This document shows, piece by piece, positions 18,790 to 27,213 of a stretch of 64,000 bases of DNA. The notes beneath the pieces are model-generated. The model saw nothing but the letters and a program-made list of their open reading frames with translations, made no database searches and was not told the origin of the DNA. The DNA comes from Tessaracoccus defluvii (lineage in GTDB: Bacteria > Actinomycetota > Actinomycetes > Propionibacteriales > Propionibacteriaceae): the NCBI RefSeq assembly GCF_014489575.1, contig NZ_CP060789.1, forward strand, positions 3,472,001 through 3,536,000. Direction: 5' to 3'. The position numbers and the translations under genes are program-made. How positions within the stretch are numbered: position 1 is the first letter of the stretch; each line of letters opens with the position of its first letter.

Positions 18790-20277
18790 TCAGTACGCGA
18801 AGGTCAGGGGAGCGTCGGGATCCTTCTGGACCTCAACTGGCGCGACATCGGGAAGACCCTTCTTCGCATACTTGAGGAACAGCCAGACCTCGATGACCGC
18901 GAGGCCGCCGTAGATCAGGGTGTAGACGATCATAGAGAAGAGCACCTCAGCGGGCGACGCGGTGGGTGAGACGCCTGCGGCCGTCGGCATGACGCCGGCG
19001 ACGAGCCAGGGCTGACGGCCCATCTCGGTGAAGATCCATCCGAAGGAGTTGGCGAACAGCGGTGCCAGGGGCATCGCGAACATGATCAGCGTCCACAGCG
19101 GGCTCGGCTTCGGCAGCCGGCCCTTGCGGAGCGTCCACAGGATCAGCGCCGCCGCGGCCATGCCGACGAACCCGAGGCCGATCATGATGCGGAACGTCCA
19201 GTAGGAGATCGGCACGTTCGGCATGGGGTTGACGTCGTAGTTCTCGGCCAGGATCGACGCGTACTGCTGCTGCAGCGTGGTCTGCGTGTCGTCGTTGCGG
19301 AGGAAGCCGTCCGCGGCGAACTGCTCGCGGAGGTCGTTGACGCCCTGGACCTCGTCGTGACCCGACATGAAGGACAGCAGGCCGGGGATCTCGATGGCGA
19401 ACACCTGCTCGGTGCCGTCGCGGTTGCCGATGGTGAACACGGAGAACGGGGCGTTGGTCGTCGTGTTGAAGAGGGCCTCGGCCGCGGCCATCTTCATGGG
19501 CTGCACCTGCGTCATGACCTTGGCCTGCATATCGCCGGTGATGATGACGCCGACGGAGGCGACCAGCAGCACCCAGGCGCCGAACTTCGCGGCGAAGCGG
19601 TAGGCGGCGGTGTCGCCCTCGCGTGCCTCGCCGTCACGGTTGATCTTGGCCAGGTGCCAGCCGGCGATGCCGGCCATGAGGCCGCCTGCGACCATGTAGG
19701 CCGCGAAGAGCACGTGCGGGAGGGTGACGAGGAGGACCGGGTTGGTCAGCACCTCGAGGAAGCCCGCGACACCGTCGAGTTCGGCGCGGCCGCTGACCTC
19801 GTTGAAGACCGCGCCGACCGGGTTCTGCATCCACGAGTTGGCCGCGAGGATGAAGACCGCCGAGAGCATGGTGCCGAACGCGGCCATGTAGATGGTCATC
19901 AGATGGACCTTCTTCGGCAGCTTGTCCCAGCCGAAGATCCACAGGCCGATGAACGTCGACTCGAGGAAGAACGCCAGCAGGGCCTCAAGGGCCAGCGGGG
20001 CGCCGAAGATATCGCCGACGAAGCGGGAGTACTCGGACCAGTTCATGCCGAACTGGAACTCCTGCACGATGCCCGTCACGACACCGAGGGCGAAGTTGAT
20101 GAGGAACAGTTTCCCGAAGAACTTGGTGAGCCGGAGATAGGCGTCGTTGCCCGTCTTGACCCAGATCGTCTGCAGGACAGCCACCAGCATCGACATCGCG
20201 ATGGTGATGGGTACGAAGAAATAGTGGTAGACGGTTGTGATGCCGAACTGCCACCGTGCGATTGTCACAGCGTCCAT
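18790..20277 (-). CDS. cydA: Cytochrome bd quinol oxidase subunit I CydA
   Basis: A 495-residue subunit carrying hemes b558, b595 and d. N-terminal WQFGITTVYHYFFVPITIAMS holds the conserved heme ligand His18. The Q-loop segment and the GRQPWLVAGVMPTAAGVSP block (quinol side) are present. The Q-loop is of the short type, by length. First gene of cydAB, transcribed away from a BlaI/MecI-type regulator gene across a 67-bp gap. Confidence 0.96.
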   Translation of the reverse strand: MDAVTIARWQFGITTVYHYFFVPITIAMSMLVAVLQTIWVKTGNDAYLRLTKFFGKLFLINFALGVVTGIVQEFQFGMNWSEYSRFVGDIFGAPLALEALLAFFLESTFIGLWIFGWDKLPKKVHLMTIYMAAFGTMLSAVFILAANSWMQNPVGAVFNEVSGRAELDGVAGFLEVLTNPVLLVTLPHVLFAAYMVAGGLMAGIAGWHLAKINRDGEAREGDTAAYRFAAKFGAWVLLVASVGVIITGDMQAKVMTQVQPMKMAAAEALFNTTTNAPFSVFTIGNRDGTEQVFAIEIPGLLSFMSGHDEVQGVNDLREQFAADGFLRNDDTQTTLQQQYASILAENYDVNPMPNVPISYWTFRIMIGLGFVGMAAAALILWTLRKGRLPKPSPLWTLIMFAMPLAPLFANSFGWIFTEMGRQPWLVAGVMPTAAGVSPTASPAEVLFSMIVYTLIYGGLAVIEVWLFLKYAKKGLPDVAPVEVQKDPDAPLTFAY

Positions 20278-20344
20278 GCTTCGAACGTACTACGGGGCGT
20301 CGTAATTATACAACCTGTGGGTCGGAGCGCGCGAGGGGGGGCCT
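20278..20344. promoter_or_regulatory. Divergent promoter region cydA / blaI-like
   Basis: The 67-bp gap holds the only AT-rich patch here (CGTAATTATACAAC, about 20301-20314) and a partial dyad around CTACGGGGCGTCGTA (20290-20304). This is where divergent promoters and a BlaI-type operator would be expected. No exact TACA-TGTA BlaI consensus is seen, so the operator is unproven. Confidence 0.35.
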
Positions 20345-20725
20345 ATGATGAGCCGCATGCCGTCCCGGGGAGAGCTTGAGCAGCGCGTCATGGAGCTGTT
20401 GTGGACCTCTGACGCGCCACGCACCGTCAGTGAGGTCCACCAACTGCTGACCACCGAGCGGGAGCTCGCCTACACCACCGTCATGACGGTGCTCGACAGG
20501 CTGGCGAAGAAGGGGCGGGTGGACCGTGACCTTGTCTCCCGAGCGTGGCAGTACCGGCCGCGGCACGGCAGGGCTGAGGTGGTCGCCGACGAGGTGACGG
20601 CGCTGCTGGCCCCGCTGCCGGCGCAGGTCCGGCGCGACACGCTCCGGCGGTTGGCTGCGGCGCTGACGGAGGAGGAGCGCGGGCTGCTGGCGGCTCCTAC
20701 TTCTTCCCCTTCTTCGACTTCTTGA
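20345..20725 (+). CDS. BlaI/MecI/CopY-family winged-helix regulator
   Basis: A 126-residue protein with the BlaI/MecI DNA-binding domain (GELEQRVMELLWTSDAPRTVSEVHQLL, then YTTVMTVLDRLAKKGRV, residues about 7-60) and a short dimerisation tail. BlaI relatives are released from DNA by proteolysis by a BlaR/MecR M56 sensor, but no such gene is next to it. Its divergent position next to cydA suggests control of cytochrome bd; this is inferred from location. The 3' end overlaps the end of the PPK2 gene on the other strand by 29 bp. Starts at 20345, 20348 or 20357 are possible; a G-rich site precedes the first. Confidence 0.85.
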   Translation: MMSRMPSRGELEQRVMELLWTSDAPRTVSEVHQLLTTERELAYTTVMTVLDRLAKKGRVDRDLVSRAWQYRPRHGRAEVVADEVTALLAPLPAQVRRDTLRRLAAALTEEERGLLAAPTSSPSSTS

Positions 20726-21860
20726 CCTTCCCCACCTTCTTCTCGGGCGTCGGGCTCGACGGCGTCTCCGCCGCCAGCGCCGGGTCCTTGTCCTGCAGCA
20801 GGGCCCGCTTGTGTTCCAGCGTCGCCGCGAGGTCGGCCTCGAGCTGGGCCGTCTTCTCCCGGGCCGCTGACCGCGCCTCCTCCGCCGCCGTCCCGCCCCG
20901 CCCCTCGGCGAGGAGCTCCGCGGCCTCGTTGGCGATCTCCATGCTCTGGGCGTTCGCCTCGCCGACGACGGCGGCCGTCTCCGCCAGCGATGCGGCCAGC
21001 ACCGGCGCCGGCATGTCCGCAGCCAGCAGGCGCCGCTGCTCGGCGACATCCCACTCGGGAACCGGCCAGCGCAGGCCGAGCTCGATCATCGTGCGCGTCA
21101 GGATCTCCGTGACGGCGACCCGGGGGTACCACTTGCGGTCCGCCGGCAGGACGTACCACGGCGCGTACTCGGTCGACGTCAGCCGGAACACGTCGGCGTA
21201 GGCCTCCTGGTAGGCGTCCCACTGCGAGCGGGTCTTCAGATCGCCCGCCGAGTACTTCCACCGCTTGTCTGGTCGGTCCAGCCGTTCCATGAGCCGCAGC
21301 GCCTGCTCGTCCTTCGACACCATCATCGCGAACTTCAGGATGACGGTGCCGTCGTCGACGAGCTGCTTCTCCCAGGCGTTGATCTCCTCGTAGCGTTCGC
21401 CCCAGACCTCCGGCCCGACGAGGTTGTCGACGCGCACCACGAGCACGTCCTCGTAGTGTGAGCGGTCGAAGAGCCCGATCTGGCCGGGGCGGGGGAGTGC
21501 CTTCTCGATGCGCCACAGGTAGTGGTGGGCGCGTTCCTCCTCGGTGGGCACGCCGAAGCTCCGCAGGGCCACGCCCTGCGGGTCGACCATGCCCATCACG
21601 TGCCGGGCGATGCCGCCCTTGCCCGCCGTGTCGAGGCCCTGGACGACGACCAGTACGCGGGGCGCCGCGCCGCTGCGGCCCTGGGCGTAGAGGCGTTCCT
21701 GCAGCTCACTCAGCAGTTCGCCGCGCTCCGCCATGAGGGTGGCGGCCGCGGCCTTGTCACCGGCGAAGCCGGGGGTGGACGCGCGGTCGAAGCCGGTCAG
21801 GTCGAAACTGTCGGTGACGCGCAGGGCGTCGCGGGGGTCGGTGGACCACAGGGCAGACAT
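20697..21860 (-). CDS. Polyphosphate kinase 2 family protein (PPK2)
   Basis: A 387-residue cytosolic P-loop kinase that moves phosphate between polyphosphate and nucleotides. Seen: Walker A GLDTAGKGG (about residues 75-83), GVPTEEERAHHYLWR, lid and Walker B region FDRSHYEDVLVVRV, and WYVLPADRKWYPRVAV. The core ends near residue 285. A C-terminal extension of about 100 residues rich in Ala/Glu is probably helical or coiled-coil, ending in a Lys-rich tail (KKVGKVKKSKKGKK). That tail is unusual and could bind polyphosphate or nucleic acid. Whether it prefers ADP, AMP or GDP cannot be told. Confidence 0.88.
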   Translation of the reverse strand: MSALWSTDPRDALRVTDSFDLTGFDRASTPGFAGDKAAAATLMAERGELLSELQERLYAQGRSGAAPRVLVVVQGLDTAGKGGIARHVMGMVDPQGVALRSFGVPTEEERAHHYLWRIEKALPRPGQIGLFDRSHYEDVLVVRVDNLVGPEVWGERYEEINAWEKQLVDDGTVILKFAMMVSKDEQALRLMERLDRPDKRWKYSAGDLKTRSQWDAYQEAYADVFRLTSTEYAPWYVLPADRKWYPRVAVTEILTRTMIELGLRWPVPEWDVAEQRRLLAADMPAPVLAASLAETAAVVGEANAQSMEIANEAAELLAEGRGGTAAEEARSAAREKTAQLEADLAATLEHKRALLQDKDPALAAETPSSPTPEKKVGKVKKSKKGKK

Positions 21861-21915
21861 CGGTGTCCTCTCGCTCGGGCTGGCCGAAGTCTAGCCCCGC
21901 GCGGTGGCCCGCGGG

Positions 21916-22773
21916 TCAGCCGACGGCGAGTCGGATCTCGTTGCTCCACGGGTCGAGCACGCTCAGCGTCCGGCCGTCGAAATCGGGACGGAAGCCCTTG
22001 TGGCGGAGCCGTTCCCCGGTGCGGCCGAGCTCGTCGAGCGTCGGCACCAGGATGTCGACGACGCCCAGGCCGAGCGTCCGGCTGCGTGGCCCGGCGCCGC
22101 GGGAGTTCCACACGTTCATGGCCATGTGGTGGTGGTAGCCGCCCGCGGAGACGAACAGCGCGCTCCCCGGCATGGCGAAGGTCTCGTCGAAGCCGAGCGC
22201 GTCGACGTAGAAGTCGCGTGCGCTGTCGACGTCGCCGACCTGCAGGTGGACGTGTCCGAGGGAGGCGACGGTGGGCGGCAGGGTGGCGGGGTCCAGGCCA
22301 CCCAGCTCCCGGTTCACGAACGCGACGGGATCGATGTGGAGGGTGTCCATCTGCACCTGGCCGCCGACCCAGGTCCACTGGTCGCGCGGGCGGTCGCGGT
22401 ACAGCTCGACCCCGTTGCCCTCGGGGTCGGTGAAGTAGAACGCCTCGGACACGAGGTGGTCTCCGGTGCCGACGTAGGTCTGCGGATACGCCTGGAACAT
22501 GCCGACGAGCACGCGGGCGAGGGCGGCCGGATCGTCGTACAGGACGGCGGTGTGGAAGAGGCCCGCCTCGCCGCGACGCGCGGGGCGCAGGTCGGGGGCC
22601 TCCGTCAGGCGGACGATGGGGGTGGCCCCGAGGCCCAGCGTCACCGCTCCGGGCTCCTCCGCGAGCGGCGTGAGCCCCACGCCGTCGGTGTAGAAGGCGA
22701 GCTGCGTGCCCAGGTCGCGCACGCGCAGTTCGAGGCGGCCCATGCGGGTGTCGGCGGCAAGGTTCTCGGTCAC
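21916..22773 (-). CDS. Tandem VOC-domain protein (catechol 2,3-dioxygenase / glyoxalase-like)
   Basis: About 285 residues made of two vicinal-oxygen-chelate modules (about 10-130 and 165-285). Metal-ligand-like residues are visible: GRLELRVRDL, a His in LFHTAVLYDD, EAFYFTDPEGNGVELY, and in module 2 LGHVHLQVGD with GGYHHHMAMN. The family includes extradiol dioxygenases and glyoxalases; the substrate is unknown, an aromatic or quinone ring being likeliest. I chose the GTG at 22773 because GGAG lies 5 nt upstream; a TTG 27 bp further upstream is the alternative. A perfect palindrome sits 37 bp before this start. Confidence 0.82.
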   Translation of the reverse strand: MTENLAADTRMGRLELRVRDLGTQLAFYTDGVGLTPLAEEPGAVTLGLGATPIVRLTEAPDLRPARRGEAGLFHTAVLYDDPAALARVLVGMFQAYPQTYVGTGDHLVSEAFYFTDPEGNGVELYRDRPRDQWTWVGGQVQMDTLHIDPVAFVNRELGGLDPATLPPTVASLGHVHLQVGDVDSARDFYVDALGFDETFAMPGSALFVSAGGYHHHMAMNVWNSRGAGPRSRTLGLGVVDILVPTLDELGRTGERLRHKGFRPDFDGRTLSVLDPWSNEIRLAVG

Positions 22774-22809
22774 GGTCACTCCAGGAAGTCGGGTGCCCAA
22801 CTGGAAAGA

Positions 22810-22825
22810 AGTTGAACACTCAACT
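22810..22825. promoter_or_regulatory. Palindromic operator upstream of the VOC gene
   Basis: AGTTGA-ACAC-TCAACT is a perfect 6-4-6 inverted repeat about 37 bp upstream of the VOC gene start. Sites of this form are typical for MarR-family repressors such as those controlling quinone or catechol dioxygenases. No regulator gene is adjacent. Confidence 0.6.
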
Positions 22826-22855
22826 AGTGTAGCGCCCGTGAGGGGAGAAACACAG

Positions 22856-22887
22856 CGGCCCGCTCCGGAATGAACCGGGGCGGGCCG
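22856..22887 (-). terminator. Terminator after the ABC exporter operon
   Basis: CGGCCCGCTCCGG (22856-22868) pairs with CCGGGGCGGGCCG (22875-22887) with one mismatch and a 6-nt loop. On the minus strand it lies 24 bp after the ABC gene stop and is followed by a T-rich TGTTTCT. Confidence 0.75.
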
Positions 22888-22911
22888 ACGTGGCTTGTCA
22901 CGACTGCAGCG

Positions 22912-24870
22912 TCAGTCCTCCAGCGCGGCCTGGAACTGCGACTCGTACAGGTCGAAGTACGCGCCCCTGGCCTCCAGGAGTTCGTGGTGGCTGCCCTGCT
23001 CGACGATCGCGCCGTCGCTCATCACCAGGATGAGGTCGGCGTCGCGGATCGTGGAGAGACGGTGCGCGATGACGAAGGACGTCCGCCCGCTGCGCAGCGC
23101 GGACATCGCCTGCTGCACGAGCAGCTCGGTGCGGGTGTCGACCGAGCTCGTCGCCTCGTCGAGGATCAGCAGGCTCGGATCCGCGAGGAACGCCCGCGCG
23201 ATCGTGATGAGCTGCTTCTCGCCCGCCGAGACGTTCGAGCCCTCCGCGTCGATGACGGTGTCGTAGCCGTCCGGCAGGGAGTGCACGAAACGGTCCACGA
23301 ACGTGGCCGTGGCCGCCTCGATGATCTCCTCCTCGGTGGCGTCCGGGCGGCCGTAGGCGATGTTCTCCCTGATCGTGCCGCCGAACAGCCAGGTGTCCTG
23401 CAGCACCATCCCGATGCGGGAGCGCACGTCGCTGCGTGACACCGAGGCGATGTCGACGCCGTCCATCGTGATGCGGCCGCCGTCCAGGTCGTAGAACCGC
23501 ATGATGAGGTTCACCAGCGTCGTCTTCCCTGCGCCGGTGGGGCCGACGATCGCGACGGTCTGGCCGGGGCGGGCGACGAGGTTCAGGTCGGTGATCAGCG
23601 GCTGCTCCGGCGAGTAGGAGAAGTTGACGTGCTCGAAAGCGACGCGGCCCTCCACCGTCTCGGGCAGGGAAGCCTCGGGCTCGGGGGTCATCTCGTCGGC
23701 GTCGATCAGCTCGAAGACTCGCTCGGCCGAGGCCACGCCCGACTGCAGCAGGTTGGCCATCGACGCCACCTGCGTCAGCGGCTGGGTGAACTGACGCGAG
23801 TACTGGATGAACGCCTGCACGTCGCCGATGTTCATCTGCCCCGAGGCCACCCGCAGGCCGCCGATGACGGCGATGACGACGTAGTTCAGGTTCCCGACCA
23901 GGAACATCACCGGCATGATGATGCCGGAGATGAACTGGGCGCCGAAGCCCGCCTTGAACAGGTCGCCGTTGCGGCGCTCGAACTCGGCCTCCACCTCGCG
24001 CTGGCGACCGAACACCTTGACCAGCGAGTGGCCCGTGAAGGCCTCCTCGATGTGGGCGTTCAGCTCGCCGGTGTGCTTCCAGTTGGCCGCGAACAGCTTC
24101 TGCGAGCGCTTGCCGATGACGGTGGTCACGACCATGGCCACCGGCACGGACAGGAGCGCGACCAGCGCCAGCGTCGGGGAGATCCAGAACATCATGACGA
24201 GCACGCCGATGATCATGAGCAGCGAGTTGAGCAGCTGGGAGAGTGTCTGCTGCAGCGACTGCGACACGTTGTCGATGTCGTTGGTCACGCGGCTGAGCAC
24301 CTCGCCCCGCGCCTGCTTGTCGAAGTAGCTCAGCGGCAGCCGGTCGATCTTCGCGGAGATCTGCTCGCGCATCCGGTAGACGGTGCGCTGCACGGCGCCG
24401 TTCAGGATCCAGCCCTGCGCGTAGGAGAACGCGAAGCTCACCAGGTACAGGCCGAGCACGATCAGCAGCACGGTCCCGATGGCGCCGAAGTCGATGCCCT
24501 CGCCCGGGACGAAGTCCAGCCTGCGGAGCATCTCGGCCATGTCGGCGTTGCCGGCCTGGATCGCCTGCTCGATGGCCTGTTCCTTCGTGATCCCGGCGGG
24601 CATCGACTTGCCGATGATGCCGGCCAGCATCAGGTCGGTGGCGCGCCCGAGGATCTTCGGGCCCACCACTCCGAGCGCGACGGAGATCGTGCCGAGCACG
24701 ATGGCCGCGACGATCGCGACCCGCTGCGGCCGCAGCTGGCGGATCAGCCGTCGCAGCGACACGGTGAAGTTGGCGGCCTTCTCGCCGCCGCCGGCCATGG
24801 GGCCGTGGCCCGGGCCCCGCTGGGGGGCGTAGTCGGGGCGCTTGTTCGCCTTGACCTTCTTCTCGCTCAC
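22912..24870 (-). CDS. ABC exporter half-transporter (multidrug/lipid type), second subunit
   Basis: A 652-residue type IV ABC exporter: a basic cytosolic N-terminus, six membrane helices (about 45-400) and an ATPase domain with Walker A GPTGAGKTT, Q-loop VLQDTWLFGGT, signature NVSAGEKQLITIARAF, Walker B LLILDEATSSVD and His-switch VIAHRLST. An inserted 60-residue loop after the first helix pair (SMPAGITKEQAIEQAIQAGNADMAE) is typical of the second gene in actinobacterial heterodimeric pairs. Its ATG overlaps the stop of the upstream partner by 4 bp. Substrate unknown. Confidence 0.9.
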   Translation of the reverse strand: MSEKKVKANKRPDYAPQRGPGHGPMAGGGEKAANFTVSLRRLIRQLRPQRVAIVAAIVLGTISVALGVVGPKILGRATDLMLAGIIGKSMPAGITKEQAIEQAIQAGNADMAEMLRRLDFVPGEGIDFGAIGTVLLIVLGLYLVSFAFSYAQGWILNGAVQRTVYRMREQISAKIDRLPLSYFDKQARGEVLSRVTNDIDNVSQSLQQTLSQLLNSLLMIIGVLVMMFWISPTLALVALLSVPVAMVVTTVIGKRSQKLFAANWKHTGELNAHIEEAFTGHSLVKVFGRQREVEAEFERRNGDLFKAGFGAQFISGIIMPVMFLVGNLNYVVIAVIGGLRVASGQMNIGDVQAFIQYSRQFTQPLTQVASMANLLQSGVASAERVFELIDADEMTPEPEASLPETVEGRVAFEHVNFSYSPEQPLITDLNLVARPGQTVAIVGPTGAGKTTLVNLIMRFYDLDGGRITMDGVDIASVSRSDVRSRIGMVLQDTWLFGGTIRENIAYGRPDATEEEIIEAATATFVDRFVHSLPDGYDTVIDAEGSNVSAGEKQLITIARAFLADPSLLILDEATSSVDTRTELLVQQAMSALRSGRTSFVIAHRLSTIRDADLILVMSDGAIVEQGSHHELLEARGAYFDLYESQFQAALED

Positions 24871-26609
24871 GCTGCCTCCTCCGCGCTGAGCTGCGACGAG
24901 ACGATCTCCTGATACGTCTCGTTGTCGGCCAGCAGTTGCTCATGGGTGCCGCGACCGACGATCTCGCCGTGCTCGAGCACGAGGATCTCGTCGGCGCCGG
25001 TGATGGTCGAGACCCGCTGGGCGACCACCAGGACGGCGGCCTGCCTGGTCTCAGGCTCGAGCGCGGCACGCAGCCGCGCGTCGGTGGTCACGTCGAGTGC
25101 CGAGAACGAGTCGTCGAAGACGTAGACGCTGGGGCGCTTGACGAGCGCACGGGCGATCGCGAGCCGCTGTCGCTGCCCGCCCGAGACGTTGGTGCCGCCC
25201 TGCGAGATGGGTGACTCCAGTTCGCCGTCCTTCTCCCGCACGAAGTCGCCGGCCTGGGCCACCGTCAGCGCCTGCCAGATCTCCTCGTCGGTGGCGTCCG
25301 GCTTGCCGTAGCGCAGGTTGGAGGCGATCGTGCCGGTGAAGAGGTACGGCTTCTGCGGCACGAGGCCGATCCTGGCCCACAGCGCGTCCTGGTCGTAGTC
25401 GCGCACGTCGACGCCGTCGACCTTCACGCTTCCCTCGGTGGCATCGAAGAGACGGGGGATGAGGTTGACGAGCGTGCTCTTGCCGGAGCCGGTCGACCCG
25501 ATGATGGCGGTCGTCCGGCCGGGCTGGAGCGTGAAGGTCAGGTCCTTCAGCACGGGAGCCTCGGCACCCGGGTACGCGAAGCTCACGCGCTCGAAGTGGA
25601 CGTTGCCCCTGGCCTCGGGGGTGGTGGCCGGTGTGTCGGGCGGCGCGACGCTGCTCTCGGTCTCCAGCACCTCCTCGATGCGGTCCGCCGAGACGGCGGC
25701 GCGGGGGGCGATCATCAGCAGCATCGTCGTCATCATCACGGAGATCAGGATCTGCATCAGGTAGGAGATGAACGCCGTCAACTGGCCGACCTGGATGTCG
25801 CCGGACTCGATGCGGGCGGCGCCGAACCACATGACGCCGACGGTCGAGAGGTTCATCACGAGGCCGACGAACGGGAACAGGAAGGCCATCAGGCGGCCGA
25901 CGCGTGTCGTCGTGTCGACGAGGAGCGCGTTGGTCTGCTCGAAACGACGGCTCTCGAACGGCTCCCGGACGAAGGCGCGCACGACACGGATGCCGGTGAT
26001 CTGCTCGCGCAGCACCCGGTTGAGGGCGTCGATGCGCTTCTGCATGACCTCGAACAGCGGCCCCATCTTCGTGATGACGAAGACGATGCCGATGCCGAGC
26101 AGCACCACGGCCGCGAGGATGATCCAGGACAGGCCGAAGTCCTCGCGGATCGCCATGAAGACGCCGCCCACCATCGTGATGGGGGCGGAGACCAGCATGA
26201 CGAGCGTCATCTGGATCAGGGTCTGGACCTGCTGCACGTCGTTGGTGTTGCGGGTGATCAGCGAGGGGGCGCCGAACTTGTTCAACTCTCGCGTCGAGAA
26301 GCTGAGCGTCCGGTGGAACAGGGCCGCGCGCAGGTCGCGGCCGAACTGCATGGCGGTGTTCGCGCCCGCCCACACGGCGCCGATCTGGGCGGCCGCCTGG
26401 ATGGCAGAGAGCAGCAGCATGACGCCGCCGGTGCGCCAGATGTAGTCGGTGTCGCCGAGGACGACGCCCTGGTCGATGATGCGGGCGTTCAGGGTCGGCA
26501 GGTAGAGCGACATAATGGTGGCGATGATCTGCAGCACCACGACGATGGCGATGAGCCCCCAGTAGGGCTTGACGTAGCGGTTGATCACCCGCCCAAGTCG
26601 TGAAATCAC
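24867..26609 (-). CDS. ABC exporter half-transporter (multidrug/lipid type), first subunit
   Basis: A 580-residue fused membrane-ATPase protein, partner of the following gene. It has six membrane helices (about 15-310), Walker A GSTGSGKST, Q-loop LVPQKPYLFTGT, signature NVSGGQRQRLAIARAL and a degenerate Walker B (VYVFDDSFSALD) with Asp where the catalytic Glu should be. VVAQRVST replaces the usual switch His by Gln. So this subunit carries the inactive ATP site typical of asymmetric heterodimers such as BmrCD or TM287/288. It starts 4 bp inside the end of the TetR gene, so TetR, this gene and its partner form one operon. Confidence 0.9.
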   Translation of the reverse strand: MISRLGRVINRYVKPYWGLIAIVVVLQIIATIMSLYLPTLNARIIDQGVVLGDTDYIWRTGGVMLLLSAIQAAAQIGAVWAGANTAMQFGRDLRAALFHRTLSFSTRELNKFGAPSLITRNTNDVQQVQTLIQMTLVMLVSAPITMVGGVFMAIREDFGLSWIILAAVVLLGIGIVFVITKMGPLFEVMQKRIDALNRVLREQITGIRVVRAFVREPFESRRFEQTNALLVDTTTRVGRLMAFLFPFVGLVMNLSTVGVMWFGAARIESGDIQVGQLTAFISYLMQILISVMMTTMLLMIAPRAAVSADRIEEVLETESSVAPPDTPATTPEARGNVHFERVSFAYPGAEAPVLKDLTFTLQPGRTTAIIGSTGSGKSTLVNLIPRLFDATEGSVKVDGVDVRDYDQDALWARIGLVPQKPYLFTGTIASNLRYGKPDATDEEIWQALTVAQAGDFVREKDGELESPISQGGTNVSGGQRQRLAIARALVKRPSVYVFDDSFSALDVTTDARLRAALEPETRQAAVLVVAQRVSTITGADEILVLEHGEIVGRGTHEQLLADNETYQEIVSSQLSAEEAA

Positions 26610-27187
26610 GGGTTGTCCTTTCGGCGGGCCCCGTCGAGGGCCAGGGAGATGATCGTGTCGGGGTCGGTGTCGTCCTCGTGGGAGAGGATGCGGCCGCTGG
26701 CGAGCAGTCGGAGGAAGCTGACGTAGTCGCGGGCGGGAACCCTCAGCTCGTCCGCGTGCTCCGCGAACCGCTCCGCCAGCCAGGCCTCGAGGTGTTCACG
26801 GTGTCCCTGCACCATCTCGTGGATGCAGAGCTCCGGCTTGCCGTGGGCGTGGCCGATGGCCATGAGCAGGGTCCGGATCGACGTCATGTGGTGGGTGAAC
26901 AGGTCGAGGGTGTTGCGGGTCTTGCTGAGCAGATCCTGGCCGAGGTCGATCGACACGAGATGTGCCTCGGCGCGGTCGAGGGAGAAACGCTCCCTGATCG
27001 TGGCCTCGATGAGTTCCTGGAGGGAGGTGAAGACGCGGAAGATGGTTCCCTCCGCGACGCCGCTGGCCTCGGCGATCTGCCGGGTCGTCAGGCCGGGGCC
27101 GTACTCTTCCAGGAGTGGGAGTGTCGCTTCGATGATGGCCGCCCGCCGGTCCTCCGGGGGCATGGGTTTTGCGCGGGTCACCCGCAA
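26606..27187 (-). CDS. TetR-family repressor of the ABC exporter operon
   Basis: Up to 193 residues. The HTH lies at about 18-65 (AAIIEATLPLLEEYGPGLTTRQIAEASGVAEGTIFRVF), followed by a helical ligand domain. It is the first gene of the TetR-ABC-ABC operon and overlaps the first ABC gene by 4 bp. A perfect 8-4-8 palindrome lies directly upstream and should be its autoregulatory operator; the ligand is presumably an exported compound. The start is uncertain: TTG at 27187, GTG 6 bp later, or the ATG giving MPPEDRRAA. Confidence 0.88.
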   Translation of the reverse strand: MRVTRAKPMPPEDRRAAIIEATLPLLEEYGPGLTTRQIAEASGVAEGTIFRVFTSLQELIEATIRERFSLDRAEAHLVSIDLGQDLLSKTRNTLDLFTHHMTSIRTLLMAIGHAHGKPELCIHEMVQGHREHLEAWLAERFAEHADELRVPARDYVSFLRLLASGRILSHEDDTDPDTIISLALDGARRKDNP

Positions 27188-27193
27188 ATACTA

Positions 27194-27213
27194 ATGAGTG
27201 AATGCTCACTCAT
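27194..27213. promoter_or_regulatory. TetR operator, overlapping the 3' end of the phosphotransferase gene
   Basis: ATGAGTGA-ATGC-TCACTCAT is a perfect 20-bp inverted repeat about 7 bp upstream of the TetR coding start. The stop codon of the upstream phosphotransferase gene (27206-27208) lies within it. Confidence 0.8.

Noticed and set aside
20345..20725. Beta-lactamase regulator locus
   Set aside because: The BlaI-like gene has no beta-lactamase or BlaR sensor nearby; cydA is the neighbour.
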